Positions 41,521 through 51,225 are shown, numbered from the stretch's first letter. The stretch is DNA of 64,000 bases from Bradyrhizobium sp. NP1 (GCF_030378205.1 NZ_CP127385.1:62001-126000), one strand, 5' to 3'. Notes: generated by a model not told the origin, from the sequence alone. Numbers and translations are program-made.

Positions 41521-41573
41521 GGCTCTCGGGGTTCGTGCTTTCCGCACCGGGCAGAGGGGCGGCGGGCCGGGTT

Positions 41574-41972
41574 CTACAACGTCGCGCCCTGCTTGTCTCG
41601 CCCGGAAACCCCGTAAAAGCCGCTATTTGGCGGCGCCGGAAGGCGGTTCTGGTCATGGCGGGAGGCAGCGGCGGCAGCCCGCAGGTCCGCCAGTTCCATC
41701 CGCGCCGTCCGCGCGTCTGCTTCGTGCTGTCGCGCCGCGCGACGCCAGCGCCGCTGCCGGAACCAGGTGGCCGCGCCGCCGGCGATCACGCCCAGGATCG
41801 CGACCAGGATGATCACGACAAACAGCGGCAGCCTGATCGCGACCGACGGATCGGTCGAGTTGAAGGGATCGAACGAGACGGTGACGAAATGACGGTTCGC
41901 CACCGCGAAGACGATGAAGATGAGACCGAGCGGAACGACGATCAGGGCGTTGAGGAATTTTCGCATGGCCAT
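41574..41972 (-). CDS. LapA-domain inner-membrane protein
   Basis: 132 residues with two predicted transmembrane helices (NALIVVPLGLIFIVFAVAN and PLFVVIILVAILGVIAGGAATW) joined by a short FDPFNSTDPSVAIRL loop, then a charged, Ala/Arg-rich cytoplasmic tail with coiled-coil character. The pattern matches the LapA (lipopolysaccharide assembly protein A) domain; enterobacterial LapA works with LapB in controlling LpxC turnover, but that function is not assured here. An internal ATG two codons in (41966) is an equal start candidate. Placed between ihfB and trpF. Confidence 0.78.
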   Translation of the reverse strand: MAMRKFLNALIVVPLGLIFIVFAVANRHFVTVSFDPFNSTDPSVAIRLPLFVVIILVAILGVIAGGAATWFRQRRWRRAARQHEADARTARMELADLRAAAAASRHDQNRLPAPPNSGFYGVSGRDKQGATL

Positions 41973-42089
41973 CGCTCGGGTTGATCGGCGCCATCAGCGC
42001 CACGCTTCGCCGACGACAAGTGCCGCCGATCTGAAGTTCCCGCACCGCGTGCCGCCAATTCATCTCACTGGTGCGGCGACGAAAGCGCT

Positions 42090-42386
42090 TCAGGCGCCTT
42101 CCGGATTGTCGCGATTAAGCCGCTCGCGCATTTCCTTGCCGGTCTTGAAGAACGGAACGCATTTTTCATCGACCGGCACATGCGCGCCGGTGCGCGGATT
42201 ACGGCCCGAACGCGCCGGGCGGTACTTCACCGAAAATGCGCCAAAACCGCGCAGCTCCACCCGGTCGCCGCGCGCAAGTGCGGCGACGATTTCGTCGAGG
42301 ATCGCGTTCACGATGTTCTCGACATCCCTCTGGTAGAGGTGAGGGTTGTGCTCGGCGATGCGCTGAACGAGTTCGGATTTGATCAT
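42090..42386 (-). CDS. ihfB: Integration host factor subunit beta
   Basis: DNA-bending architectural protein, 98 residues, with the HU/IHF fold: [34 protein letters not shown] and the DNA-intercalating beta arm [18 protein letters not shown]. The proline at the tip is in the RNPRTG loop. Pairs with IhfA encoded elsewhere. It follows rpsA and sppA on the same strand, like the rpsA-ihfB neighbourhood of enterobacteria. Confidence 0.97.
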   Translation of the reverse strand: MIKSELVQRIAEHNPHLYQRDVENIVNAILDEIVAALARGDRVELRGFGAFSVKYRPARSGRNPRTGAHVPVDEKCVPFFKTGKEMRERLNRDNPEGA

Positions 42387-42560
42387 AGGAGGGTGAGACC
42401 CGGGAGCGTCGGTGCGTCCATTTCCGTGAAAATACCTTGAACTGTCAAGACGCTAAATCAAGTTTGCGCAGCGCGAAAGGCTGTCACAAACGGCCCCCCA
42501 GGCCAAAAAAGCCGACACCCGCTTAACGCGAAGGCGGCTGCGGGTGCGCCTTTTCCGATT

Positions 42561-43541
42561 TCAATTGGTCCCGGCAGGCTGCCAGAGCGCCAGCATGCCG
42601 TCGAGGCCGAGGCGGTCGACCGCCTGGCTCACGCCAGCCTGTTCGAAGTGGCGCGCAATCGCGCCCAGGCCCACCGCATCGAGGGTCACGTTGGCCGCCG
42701 TGCGCAGGAAGGTGAGGTCGCCGAAGCGCGGATTGAGCTTGTAGTCGCGTACCGGCAGGTCGCTCTTGACATTCTTGTTGGCCACGAGCCACGCCACCGC
42801 CGCTTTCTCATCGCCGAGCTGGTCGACCAGCTTGAGCTCGATCGCCTGGCGGCCGGTGAAGACGCGCCCGTCGGCGACCTTTTCGAGCTGCCCATCGTCC
42901 ATGCCGCGCCGCTCCTTCACCAGCCCGCGAAACCAGGCATAGGAATCCTTCACCAGCGCGTCGAGCGCGGCGCGCGCTTCCGGGCTGGTCGGCTCGAACC
43001 CGTTCGGCGCGGCCTTCAGCGGCGAGGATTTCACCTCCTCGACCTTGACGCCGATGGTCTTCAGGAGCTCGCTGACATTGGGGTACTGGAACAGCACGCC
43101 GATCGAGCCAACCAGCGAGCTCTGCTGCGCGATGATGTGGTCGGCGGCGATCGCGGTGATGTAGCCGCCGGACGCGGCGAGACCCTCCACCACCACGACC
43201 AGCGGCTTCTTCGCCTTCAGCCGCGACAGCGCGTCGAACAGCTGCTCGGAGCCCGCGGTGGTGCCGCCGGGCGAATTGATGTGCACGATGACGGCAGCGG
43301 CCTGCGACTTCTCCAGCCGCTCCAGCGCCTCGACGCGTTCCTGGTCGCTGCGGATCAGGCCCTCGATATTGATGCGGGCGATCGAGCCCGACGTGGTGAG
43401 CGAATTGCGTCCGCCCGGTGTGACGAGCACGCCCAGCGTCGCGATGGCAGCGATGGCGATGACGGCGGCGGTCACGCGCCAGAACGTCAGCTTGCGTCGA
43501 ATCCGGCGGCGGTCGACGATCACATCCGAATCAAGCGACAT
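42561..43541 (-). CDS. sppA: Signal peptide peptidase SppA (36K type)
   Basis: Membrane serine protease that degrades released signal peptides. 326 residues: an N-terminal membrane anchor at about 20-42 (FWRVTAAVIAIAAIATLGVL), then a single ClpP/crotonase domain. The Ser-Lys dyad appears as Ser124 (GLAASGGYITA) and Lys176 (SSPLKAAP), 52 residues apart as in Bacillus SppA. A short-form enzyme: one domain instead of the two of E. coli SppA. The gene lies between rpsA and ihfB with 394 bases of repeat DNA upstream. Confidence 0.93.
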   Translation of the reverse strand: MSLDSDVIVDRRRIRRKLTFWRVTAAVIAIAAIATLGVLVTPGGRNSLTTSGSIARINIEGLIRSDQERVEALERLEKSQAAAVIVHINSPGGTTAGSEQLFDALSRLKAKKPLVVVVEGLAASGGYITAIAADHIIAQQSSLVGSIGVLFQYPNVSELLKTIGVKVEEVKSSPLKAAPNGFEPTSPEARAALDALVKDSYAWFRGLVKERRGMDDGQLEKVADGRVFTGRQAIELKLVDQLGDEKAAVAWLVANKNVKSDLPVRDYKLNPRFGDLTFLRTAANVTLDAVGLGAIARHFEQAGVSQAVDRLGLDGMLALWQPAGTN

Positions 43542-43554
43542 GAAAATGCTCCTG

Positions 43555-43717
43555 GTGTCCCGGACCCGAAGTTCGCATCATTTTGCGGCAGGTCCTTTTG
43601 CGAACTTCGGGCCGAAAGGACACTAGCAAATCTATGATTCTAGTGTGGTTTTGGTTCGGAAGTTCTCTTGACGAGCTCGCGGCACAAATGAAGAGAACTT
43701 CCGAACCACCACACTGG
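43555..43717. repeat. Double-hairpin repeat element, diverged copy upstream of sppA
   Basis: Two hairpins in a row. The first pairs GTGTCC...CCCGAAGTTCGC (43555-43576) with GCGAACTTCGGG...AGGACAC (43600-43623). A linker with CTAGCAAATC and GATTCTAGTG leads to the second, GTGTGG..GGTTCGGAAGTTCTC with GAGAACTTCCGAACC..CCACAC. The layout (hairpin, TAGC-A/T linker, hairpin, same spacing) matches the two elements at 51226 and 52802 but the arm sequences differ. It occupies most of the 394-base sppA-rpsA gap, which holds no gene. Confidence 0.75.
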
Positions 43718-43880
43718 TGGCCCAAGCCTTTTACATTCGTAAGTGACCAAAGCCTTATCGGTTTACATCAATTGCGGTGCAATTTGAAGAAATGAAGGCC
43801 CCTCCCGCGAGCGAAGCCGGCGGTACGGATTCGCCGGCGCATCGCACGGTGCGCCCTCAGGCCAAAAGGTGCCGCTGAAG

Positions 43881-43907
43881 AAAAAGGCCCCGGCCGTGGC
43901 CGGGGCC
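43881..43907 (-). terminator. Terminator of rpsA
   Basis: GGCCCCGGCC-GT-GGCCGGGGCC (43886-43907) with an A run on the plus strand at 43881-43885, which is a U run in the rpsA transcript. It begins 29 bases past the rpsA stop. TTTT on the plus side may make it bidirectional. Confidence 0.85.
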
Positions 43908-43935
43908 TTTTGCCGCAAGCGCGGCGCGTGAGGCT

Positions 43936-45642
43936 TTACTTGTTGTCGCGATTCTTGAGCGCGGTGCCGAGAATGTCACCCAGCGTAGCACCCGAATCGG
44001 AGGAGCCGTATTGCGCGATGGCTTCCTTCTCCTCGGCGACTTCGAGCGCCTTGATCGACACCTGCACCTTGCGCGCCTTCTTGTCGAACTGGATCACGCG
44101 CGCATCGACCTTCTCGCCAACCGCGAAGCGGTCGGAGCGCTGGTCGTTGCGGTCACGCGCGAGTTCCGAGCGCTTGATGAAGGTGGTGAAATCGGTGCCG
44201 ACGATCTTGACGTCGATGCCGCCGTCCTTGACGTCGAGCACCTCGCAGGTAACGACCGCACCCTTCTTGACGTCGCCAGGCTCCGCGAAGGGATCGCCCT
44301 CGAGCTGCTTGATGCCGAGCGAGATACGCTCCTTCTCGACATCGACGTCGAGCACCACGGCTTTCACCATGTCGCTCTTCTTGTAGTTGTCGATGACCTG
44401 CTCGCCGGGCTGCTTCCAGTCGAGGTCGGACAGATGCACCATGCCGTCGACGTCGCCTTCGAGCCCCAGGAACAGGCCGAACTCGGTCTTGTTCTTGACC
44501 TCGCCCTCGACCACCGAACCGACCGGATGCTTCTCGACGAAGACCTCCCAGGGGTTGCGCATGGTCTGCTTGAGGCCGAGCGAAATGCGGCGCTTGATCG
44601 AATCGACCTCCAGCACCTGCACCTCGACTTCCTGCGAGGTCGAGACGATCTTGCCGGGATGCATGTTCTTCTTGGTCCATGACATCTCGGAGACGTGGAT
44701 CAGGCCTTCGATGCCGGGCTCGAGCTCGACGAAGGCGCCGTAGTCGGTGATGTTGGTGACGCGGCCGGTGAAGCGCGCGTTCAGCGGGTACTTCGCTTCG
44801 ATGCCCTGCCACGGATCGTCGAGCAGCTGCTTCATGCCGAGCGAGATGCGGTGGGTCTCGTGGTTGATCTTGATGATCTTGACCTTCACCGTCTGGCCGA
44901 TCGAGAGCACCTCGGTCGGATGGTTGACACGCCGCCAGGCGATGTCGGTGACGTGCAGCAGGCCGTCGATGCCGCCGAGATCAACGAACGCACCGTAATC
45001 GGTAATGTTCTTGACCACGCCGTCGATCACCTGACCCTCTTCGAGGTTCTGCACCAGCTCCTGGCGCTGCTCGGCGCGGGTCTCTTCCAGCACGGTGCGG
45101 CGCGACACCACGATGTTGCCGCGGCGCCGGTCCATCTTCAGGATCTGGAACGGCTGGGCGTTGTTCATCAGCGGCGCGACGTCGCGGATCGGGCGGATGT
45201 CGACCTGCGAACGCGGCAGGAAGGCCACCGCGCCGTCGAGATCGACGGTGAAGCCGCCCTTGACCTGGTTGAAGATCACGCCGGTGACCTTCTCGTTGTT
45301 CTGGAACGCCTTCTCGAGCTTGCCCCAGCTCTCCTCGCGGCGCGCCTTGTCGCGCGATAGCACGGCCTCGCCGAGGGCGTTCTCGATACGGTCGAGGAAC
45401 ACCTCGACCTCGTCGCCGACCTTGAGATCGCTCTCGCGGCCGGGACCGGAAAATTCACGCAAGGCCACGCGGCCTTCGGTCTTCAGGCCGACATCGATGA
45501 CGGCCATGTCCTTCTCGATGGCAACCACCTTGCCCTTGACGACGGAATTTTCGTGCAGGTTGCCGCGCGAAAAGGACTCGTCGAGCATCGCGGCGAAATC
45601 GTCGCGGGTGGGGGTATACGTACTCGCAGCAGTCGAAGCCAT
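43936..45642 (-). CDS. rpsA: 30S ribosomal protein S1
   Basis: mRNA-binding ribosomal protein, 568 residues from ATG 45642, which has GGAG ideally spaced upstream; a longer in-frame start at 45675 lacks support. Six S1 (OB-fold) repeats can be followed, for example VVKGKVVAIEKDMAVIDVGL, VIDGVVKNITDYGAFVDLGG, ARFTGRVTNITDYGAFVELEPG and VVEGEVKNKTEFGLFLGLEG. It follows aroA and cmk on the same strand (the conserved aroA-cmk-rpsA order) after a 244-base gap that may hold its own promoter. Confidence 0.98.
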   Translation of the reverse strand: MASTAASTYTPTRDDFAAMLDESFSRGNLHENSVVKGKVVAIEKDMAVIDVGLKTEGRVALREFSGPGRESDLKVGDEVEVFLDRIENALGEAVLSRDKARREESWGKLEKAFQNNEKVTGVIFNQVKGGFTVDLDGAVAFLPRSQVDIRPIRDVAPLMNNAQPFQILKMDRRRGNIVVSRRTVLEETRAEQRQELVQNLEEGQVIDGVVKNITDYGAFVDLGGIDGLLHVTDIAWRRVNHPTEVLSIGQTVKVKIIKINHETHRISLGMKQLLDDPWQGIEAKYPLNARFTGRVTNITDYGAFVELEPGIEGLIHVSEMSWTKKNMHPGKIVSTSQEVEVQVLEVDSIKRRISLGLKQTMRNPWEVFVEKHPVGSVVEGEVKNKTEFGLFLGLEGDVDGMVHLSDLDWKQPGEQVIDNYKKSDMVKAVVLDVDVEKERISLGIKQLEGDPFAEPGDVKKGAVVTCEVLDVKDGGIDVKIVGTDFTTFIKRSELARDRNDQRSDRFAVGEKVDARVIQFDKKARKVQVSIKALEVAEEKEAIAQYGSSDSGATLGDILGTALKNRDNK

Positions 45643-45886
45643 TGGTTCTCCAATTGCGGTGAATTTGCCGGCCATTTCGGTTGCATGCGTATCGGACGTG
45701 AAGTGTCGAGGTCCGCAAACCCTAACGACCGCTCGTTGCGCTATTCACGCAAGAGCGGGCCGGCAGCTGCCTGCACGATCGATACGTTGATATCTGGTCC
45801 GGAAGCGAATGAGCTCGACCGAAAAAAATCGAGCTATCGACGCATCTGAGGGCGGGAGCAGGCTCTACCTCCAATGACGGCAGGGT

Positions 45887-46525
45887 CTAGACCCGCTGCC
45901 GGCCTGCTCGAACGGCCTCGACAATGTCGATGGCGGCCCGGACGCCGCCTTCTATATCCAGATTGGAGTTGTCTAGCAAGTAAGCATCCGGGGCCGGCTT
46001 TAAAGGGGCAATCGGCCTGTTCTGGTCGCGTTCGTCGCGACTGAGGATGTCCGCGAGCACCGCCGCCTCGTCGGCCTCCTCGCCCCTCGCCCTCGCCTCG
46101 AGCGTGCGGCGGCGGGCGCGTACCCGGGGGTCGGCCACCACGAAGATCTTCACATCGGCATGGGGGCAGATCACGGTGCCTATATCGCGGCCGTCGAGCA
46201 CCGCGCCGGGCGGGTCGGCGGCGAACTGGCGCTGGAAATTGACCAGGGCCTCCCGCACCCGCGCGATCGCCGAGACGACGGAGGCGGCCTCACCCACCTT
46301 CTGGGTCTTGAGGACCGGATTGCCGAACTTTTCCGGATCGAGCTCCAGCGCGGCCGCGACCGCGCGCGCCTCGTCCTTCAGGTCCGCGCCCTCGCTCATC
46401 AGCGCATAAGCGACCGCACGGTAGATCACGCCGGTATCGAGATGGCGATAGCCATAATGATGGGCGAGGCGCTTGCCGAGCGTTCCCTTGCCGGACGCCG
46501 CCGGCCCGTCGATGGCGATGATCAT
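45887..46525 (-). CDS. cmk: Cytidylate kinase
   Basis: Phosphorylates CMP and dCMP. 212 residues with the P-loop [15 protein letters not shown] near 6-20, [13 protein letters not shown] (CMP site) and [19 protein letters not shown]. The insert domain and LID Arg-rich segment ([12 protein letters not shown]) are normal. ATG 46525 overlaps the aroA stop by 4 bases (ATGA), so it is coupled to aroA. Confidence 0.97.
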   Translation of the reverse strand: MIIAIDGPAASGKGTLGKRLAHHYGYRHLDTGVIYRAVAYALMSEGADLKDEARAVAAALELDPEKFGNPVLKTQKVGEAASVVSAIARVREALVNFQRQFAADPPGAVLDGRDIGTVICPHADVKIFVVADPRVRARRRTLEARARGEEADEAAVLADILSRDERDQNRPIAPLKPAPDAYLLDNSNLDIEGGVRAAIDIVEAVRAGRQRV

Positions 46526-47859
46526 GAGAACTCGGCTCCCAGCGAACGCATCATCGGGATGAAATCCGGAAAGCTGGTGGCGATGAAGGCGGTGTCGTCC
46601 ACCTCCACCGGCTCATCCGACGCAAGTCCCATCACCAGCGCCGACATGGCAATGCGATGGTCCATGTGGGTGGCAACGAGGCCGCCGCCGGGAACATGGC
46701 CGCGCCCCTCGACGATCAGGTCGTCGCCGGAAATCTCGACCCGGACGCCGTTGACCCGCAGCATGTCGGCGGTCGCCGCCAGGCGGTCGGATTCCTTGAC
46801 CCGCAGCTCCTTCAGGCCCCGCATCACGGTGGTGCCCTCGGCATAGGCGGCCGCCACCGCCAGCACCAGATATTCGTCGATCATCGCGGGCGCCCGCTCC
46901 GGCGGCACCTCGACGCCGCGCAGCTTCGAGGCGCGCACCCGCAATTGCGCCATCGGCTCGCCGGTATCACTCCTCGCGTCGCTCTCCTCGATCGAGCCGC
47001 CCATCTCCCGCAGTGTGGTCAAAAGCCCGGTCCGCAGCGGATTGGTCATGACGTCGGACAGGACGAGGTCGGAACCCTCGACGACCAGCGCCGCCACGAT
47101 GGGGAACGCCGCCGAGGACGGATCGGCCGGCACCACGACCTCGGCGCCACGCAGTTCGGCTTCCCCCGTCAGCGCGATCTTGCGCCCATGCAGCCCTTCC
47201 GGCGTGGAGACGATCTCGGCGCCAAAGTGTTTGAGCATCCGCTCGGTGTGATCGCGGCTCGCCTCCTGCTCGATCACGGTGGTGATGCCGGGTGCGGCGA
47301 GCCCGGCCAGCAGCACGGCGGACTTGATCTGTGCCGAGGCAACCGGGGTGCGGTAGGTGATCGGCACCGGGTTCCGCGCGCCGTTCAGCGTCACCGGCAG
47401 GCGGCCGCCCTCCCGGATGTCGGCAATTCTGGCCCCCATCAGTTCCAGGGGATCGAGAATCCGCCGCATCGGGCGGCTGCGCAGCGAGGCGTCGCCATCG
47501 AAAACCGCCGATATCGGGCAGCCGGCGACCGCCCCCATCACCAGCCGGCAGCCGGTGCCGGAATTGCCGAAATCCAGCGCCTGGCGGGGCTCGGCGAAGC
47601 CGGCGACGCCCACGCCATGCACGGACCACGCGAAATCGCCGGTCCGCTCGACCCTGGCACCAAGCGCCCGCATCGAATTCGCGGTGTTGATCACATCTTC
47701 GCCCTCGAGCAGACCGGAAATCCGCGTTTCGCCGACCGAAAGCGCCCCCAGGATCAGGGCCCGGTGGGAAATCGACTTGTCGCCGGGCACGCGGACCCGG
47801 CCTGCGAGCGGACCGCTGCATCGGGCTTCCAGGGGGGTCGGTTGGGCGGAATCGGTCAA
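46522..47859 (-). CDS. aroA: 3-phosphoshikimate 1-carboxyvinyltransferase (EPSP synthase, class II-like)
   Basis: Sixth step of the shikimate pathway, 445 residues from a TTG at 47859, which is preceded by AGGA 7 bases away; an in-frame GTG at 47922 is the alternative and would add 21 residues without family similarity. Landmarks: [62 protein letters not shown]. The overall sequence is of the rhizobial CP4-like class, but the key loop reads N-S-G-T-G, so the residue that is Ala in CP4 is Gly here. Coupled to cmk downstream. Confidence 0.94.
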   Translation of the reverse strand: MTDSAQPTPLEARCSGPLAGRVRVPGDKSISHRALILGALSVGETRISGLLEGEDVINTANSMRALGARVERTGDFAWSVHGVGVAGFAEPRQALDFGNSGTGCRLVMGAVAGCPISAVFDGDASLRSRPMRRILDPLELMGARIADIREGGRLPVTLNGARNPVPITYRTPVASAQIKSAVLLAGLAAPGITTVIEQEASRDHTERMLKHFGAEIVSTPEGLHGRKIALTGEAELRGAEVVVPADPSSAAFPIVAALVVEGSDLVLSDVMTNPLRTGLLTTLREMGGSIEESDARSDTGEPMAQLRVRASKLRGVEVPPERAPAMIDEYLVLAVAAAYAEGTTVMRGLKELRVKESDRLAATADMLRVNGVRVEISGDDLIVEGRGHVPGGGLVATHMDHRIAMSALVMGLASDEPVEVDDTAFIATSFPDFIPMMRSLGAEFS

Positions 47860-48034
47860 GATTGTGTCCTGTTGCGAGGGGACAGCCCGCGCATTGGCGG
47901 GACCTGCGGCCGCAGGTAACACATGGGCAAGATCGCGTCACGCGGCCGTCAAATGCCCGCAAACCGCTATTGACAGCGGCCCCTCAACTAGCCAAGTGAA
48001 GCTCCGTTTTCGAAAAATCCCTGGGATTGCGCAC

Positions 48035-48445
48035 GTGGCCAAAGCCGACCTCGGAACCAAACGCATTTGCCCGACCACGGGCAAGAAGTTCTACGATCTG
48101 AACAAGAATCCGGTGATCTCGCCCTATACCGGCGAGGTCGTGCCGATTGCGCCGGTCGCGCCGCCGCGGACCCGCGCCGACACCCGCGCGCCTGCGGCCG
48201 CTCCTGCCGACGCCGTGCCGGAGACGGTGGAGTCCGAAGAGTTGGTGTCCCTCGAGGAAGCCGACGCCGAGGAGTCGACCGGCAAGGTCAAGGCGGTCGT
48301 TCCCGAATCCGAGGACGACATCGAGGTCGACGAGACCATCGAGGACGACGAGGACGATGATTCGACCTTCATCGCCGACGAGGAAGAGGGCGACGAGGAC
48401 GTGACCGACATCATCGGCGATGTCGGCGGCGACGAGGAGACTTGA
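48035..48445 (+). CDS. FYDLN acid family protein (TIGR02300)
   Basis: 136 residues from GTG 48035. The first 40 are conserved (AKADLGTKRICPTTGKKFYDLNKNPVISPY) with a single Cys; the C-terminal two thirds are very acidic (runs of Glu/Asp such as DDEDDDSTFIADEEEGDED), the pattern that names the family. Function is unknown; alphaproteobacteria-specific. Divergent from aroA and followed by tRNA-Ala. No good ribosome site is visible; the start rests on the conserved N-terminus. Confidence 0.88.
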   Translation: MAKADLGTKRICPTTGKKFYDLNKNPVISPYTGEVVPIAPVAPPRTRADTRAPAAAPADAVPETVESEELVSLEEADAEESTGKVKAVVPESEDDIEVDETIEDDEDDDSTFIADEEEGDEDVTDIIGDVGGDEET

Positions 48446-48505
48446 GATCGGCCCGGAACTGTGTTCTGGGTCTCCCGCGCGCGGCCCAACGCGCGCGAGC
48501 AGCAT

Positions 48506-48527
48506 GATCCGGCCTTCGGTCCGGATC
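48506..48527 (+). terminator. Hairpin after the FYDLN gene
   Basis: GATCCGG ... CCGGATC around a TTCG-centred loop, between the FYDLN stop and tRNA-Ala. No T run follows, so termination is only possible. Confidence 0.35.
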
Positions 48528-48589
48528 GAATGCAAATTGGGCTAGAGCGCAATCGCGATCTGGTCTAATCCATTCGCCTCAGGCGACAT

Positions 48590-48665
<76 letters not shown>

Positions 48666-48758
48666 GCCTTCGCTGGCTTCGCCAGCTTCAGCTCGGCAAG
48701 CCCTATCGTAGCGAAGCCGGGCTGCGAGCCGTCAGATGAATACGTCTACAGCCGGCCG

Positions 48759-49217
48759 CTACTCCTGCATCATCGCGTTGAGCCTGTCGCGCAAGGCAAC
48801 AAGCTCATTCTTCATGGTTGCGAGTTCGGCCACGGAACATGCGGAGGCGGCGAGGATCGCCTGCGGCACCGCCCTGGCCTTCTCCTTCAACGCCTGACCC
48901 TGCGCGGTGAGCGAGATCAGGACCTGCCGCTCATCATCCGCGCTGCGCGTCCGCCTGACGAGACCGGTGGCCTCGAGCCGCTTGAGCAGCGGCGTCAGCG
49001 TGCCGGAATCGAGGAACAGCCGATCGCCGATGTCCTTGACCGCCACGCCGTCGCGCTCCCACAGCACCAGCATGACGAGATATTGCGGATAGGTCAGGCC
49101 GAGCCGGTCGAGCAGCGGCTTGTAGACGCGGTTGAACGCGTGCGCGGTGGAATACACCGCGAAGCAGATCTGATTGGTGAGTTGCAGCAGGCCATCGCCT
49201 GCCTGTTTCCTGGCCAT
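48759..49217 (-). CDS. ohrR: OhrR, organic-hydroperoxide-sensing MarR-family repressor
   Basis: Represses ohr until oxidised by organic peroxides. 152 residues from ATG 49217, which has GAGG 6 bases upstream; longer in-frame starts up to 49277 are possible. The sensing Cys18 is in [17 protein letters not shown], and a second Cys127 (ASACSVAEL) makes it a 2-Cys OhrR like that of Xanthomonas. The MarR winged helix covers about 55-110 ([35 protein letters not shown]). Divergent from ohr. Confidence 0.93.
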   Translation of the reverse strand: MARKQAGDGLLQLTNQICFAVYSTAHAFNRVYKPLLDRLGLTYPQYLVMLVLWERDGVAVKDIGDRLFLDSGTLTPLLKRLEATGLVRRTRSADDERQVLISLTAQGQALKEKARAVPQAILAASACSVAELATMKNELVALRDRLNAMMQE

Positions 49218-49263
49218 TGGCATCCTCATCAGCCCGCCATTGTGGGGCACCGGGGGCGCCCAA

Positions 49264-49322
49264 TCAATTGCGGACAATTAAATGTGACCCGCTATTATTT
49301 CTATTGTGCACAATTGAATTGT
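49264..49322. promoter_or_regulatory. ohrR/ohr operators
   Basis: ACAATT-G-AATTGT (49310-49322) is a perfect palindrome, and AATTG-CGGA-CAATT (49266-49279) is a second inverted repeat in the 148-base divergent region. OhrR boxes in other bacteria have this TACAATT-AATTGTA core. The first lies 44 bases before ohr, the second 49 bases before ohrR. Confidence 0.72.
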
Positions 49323-49365
49323 AGGCAATATAAGCGCATCGAAACCGCAAGCAAGGGAGACCGCG

Positions 49366-49791
49366 ATGTCCGTGAATGTGCTCTACAAGACCACCGCCAA
49401 GGCGACCGGGGGCCGGGATGGCAACGCCGCCACGCTCGACGGCGCACTCGACGTCAAGCTGACCACGCCGAAGGAGCTCGGCGGGGCCGGCGGTGCCGGC
49501 AACAACCCCGAACAGCTTTTCGCGGCCGGCTACGCCGCCTGCTTCATCGGCGCAATGAAATTCGTCGCGTCGCAAGGCGGCCCGAAAGTTCCGGCCGACG
49601 CCTCCGTGACGTCGACGGTCGGGATCGGACCGCGCTCCGAAGGCGGCTTCGGCCTCGATATCGATCTTGCAGTGTCGCTGCCTGGCGTTCCGCGCGCCGA
49701 GGCCGAAGCCCTGGTCGCCAAAGCGCATCAGGTTTGCCCCTACTCCAACGCCACGCGGGGCAATGTCGACGTCCGCCTGAAGGTTGTCTGA
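49366..49791 (+). CDS. ohr: Organic hydroperoxide resistance protein
   Basis: Thiol peroxidase that reduces fatty-acid hydroperoxides, using lipoylated proteins as reductant. 141 residues; catalytic Cys59 ([10 protein letters not shown]) and resolving Cys124 ([10 protein letters not shown]), with the Arg (GGRDGN) and Glu (NPEQLF) that polarise the active site. AAGGGAGA before ATG 49366 is a good ribosome site. Divergent from ohrR and followed by a strong hairpin. Confidence 0.97.
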   Translation: MSVNVLYKTTAKATGGRDGNAATLDGALDVKLTTPKELGGAGGAGNNPEQLFAAGYAACFIGAMKFVASQGGPKVPADASVTSTVGIGPRSEGGFGLDIDLAVSLPGVPRAEAEALVAKAHQVCPYSNATRGNVDVRLKVV

Positions 49792-49809
49792 GCGCCGAGA
49801 GGCCCACTT

Positions 49810-49855
49810 CCCCAGCCCGCGGCGGCATGCGCCCAGCCGCGGGCTGGGGTATTTG
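49810..49855 (+). terminator. Terminator of ohr
   Basis: CCCCAGCCCGCGGC (49810-49823) pairs perfectly with GCCGCGGGCTGGGG (49836-49849), then TATTTG. The 14-bp stem starts 18 bases past the ohr stop. Confidence 0.75.
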
Positions 49856-49912
49856 CGTGACCGCCTCCGGAATGCTTAATGGTTTCAACCTTTCCTGAAG
49901 CCAGATTGAGCC

Positions 49913-51118
49913 ATGACGACTGAAACAGCCCCCGGCGCGATGACGGGCTTGCGCGTGATCGACCTGACGCGCGTGCTCGGCGGTCCCTACTGCACCCAGA
50001 TCCTCGCCGACCACGGCGCCGACGTGATCAAGGTCGAGCCGCCCGCCGGCGACGAGGTGCGCGACTGGGGTCCTCCCTTCCACGATGAGGATGCGGCCTA
50101 TTTCGTCGGCATCAACCGCAACAAGCGCTCGATCGGGCTCGACCTCGCCTCCGAAGGCGGGCGCGCGGTCTTGATGAAGCTGCTCGAAGGCGCCGACGTG
50201 CTGATCGAGAATTTCAAGCCGGGCACGCTCGACAAATGGGGCATCGGCAACGCGGTGTTGCGCGAAAAATTTCCGCGGCTCGTGCATTGCCGGATCTCCG
50301 GCTTCGGCGCCGACGGCCCGCGCGGCGGCAATCCCGGCTATGACGCGATCATCCAGGCCATGACCGGCATGATCGCGGCGACGGGATCGAAAGAAAGCGG
50401 ACCAATGCGGATCGGCGTGCCGCTGGTCGACATCACCACCGGGCTTTACGCGGCGATCGGCATCCTGATGGCGCTCTCCGAACGGCAGAAATCGGGCCTG
50501 GGACAGTTCCTGGAGACCACGCTCTACGAGACCGGCCTTGCCATCATGCATCCGCACACCGCGAACTATTTCATGCATGGCAAGCCGCCGTCGCTGACCG
50601 GCAACGAGCATCCGAACCTCGTGCCCTATTCGATCTTCCCGACCAAGACCGACGACATCTTCATCGGCGTCGGCAATGACGGCACCTTCCGCAAGCTCGC
50701 CAAGGAGATCGGCAAGCCCGAGCTCGGCACCGATCCGCGCTTTGCCCGCAACAAGGACCGCATCGCCAACCGCGAGGCGCTGCGCGCCGAGCTCGCGGCG
50801 GTGTTTTCCCGGCACGAGGCCGAGCCCCTGTGCAACCGCCTGCTGGCGGCCGGCCTCCCCGCGGGCCCGGTGCAGAAGATCGACCAGGCGCTCACCAACG
50901 AGCACACGGTCTATCGCGGCGATATCATCTCCAAGGACTGGTACGAGGGCGTGGCGTCCCCGATCCGGATGGACCGCAGCAAGCCCAGCCTGCGCCTGAC
51001 GCCGCCGAAGTTCAGCCAGGATACCGCCGAGGTGCTCGGCGAGTTCGGCTATTCGAAGCGCGATATCGAGGCGCTGATATCAGAGGGCGTGGTCTGCGGT
51101 CCCGTCAGGAAGCGCTGA
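49913..51118 (+). CDS. Class III (CaiB/BaiF family) CoA transferase
   Basis: Transfers CoA between acyl groups through an aspartyl-CoA thioester. 401 residues with the interlocked-ring fold signatures: LRVIDLTRVLGGPYCTQILADHGADVIKVEPP, GDEVRDWGPPF, NRNKRSIGLDL, and the catalytic Asp in GVPLVDITTGLYAAIGIL. The substrate is not predictable; it resembles the succinyl-CoA or formyl-CoA type groups. No partner acyl-CoA dehydrogenase lies beside it. The next region is repeat DNA, then the ugp operon. Confidence 0.92.
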   Translation: MTTETAPGAMTGLRVIDLTRVLGGPYCTQILADHGADVIKVEPPAGDEVRDWGPPFHDEDAAYFVGINRNKRSIGLDLASEGGRAVLMKLLEGADVLIENFKPGTLDKWGIGNAVLREKFPRLVHCRISGFGADGPRGGNPGYDAIIQAMTGMIAATGSKESGPMRIGVPLVDITTGLYAAIGILMALSERQKSGLGQFLETTLYETGLAIMHPHTANYFMHGKPPSLTGNEHPNLVPYSIFPTKTDDIFIGVGNDGTFRKLAKEIGKPELGTDPRFARNKDRIANREALRAELAAVFSRHEAEPLCNRLLAAGLPAGPVQKIDQALTNEHTVYRGDIISKDWYEGVASPIRMDRSKPSLRLTPPKFSQDTAEVLGEFGYSKRDIEALISEGVVCGPVRKR

Positions 51119-51225
51119 GCGCATCATTCGCGACCGCACTCGCGAAAGCCGGGACGATCGCCGCCGGCTCCGTTCGCCCATTGTACCGCTTCCATTGGGC
51201 GGCATTTCCCGTACCATCCCGGCCC

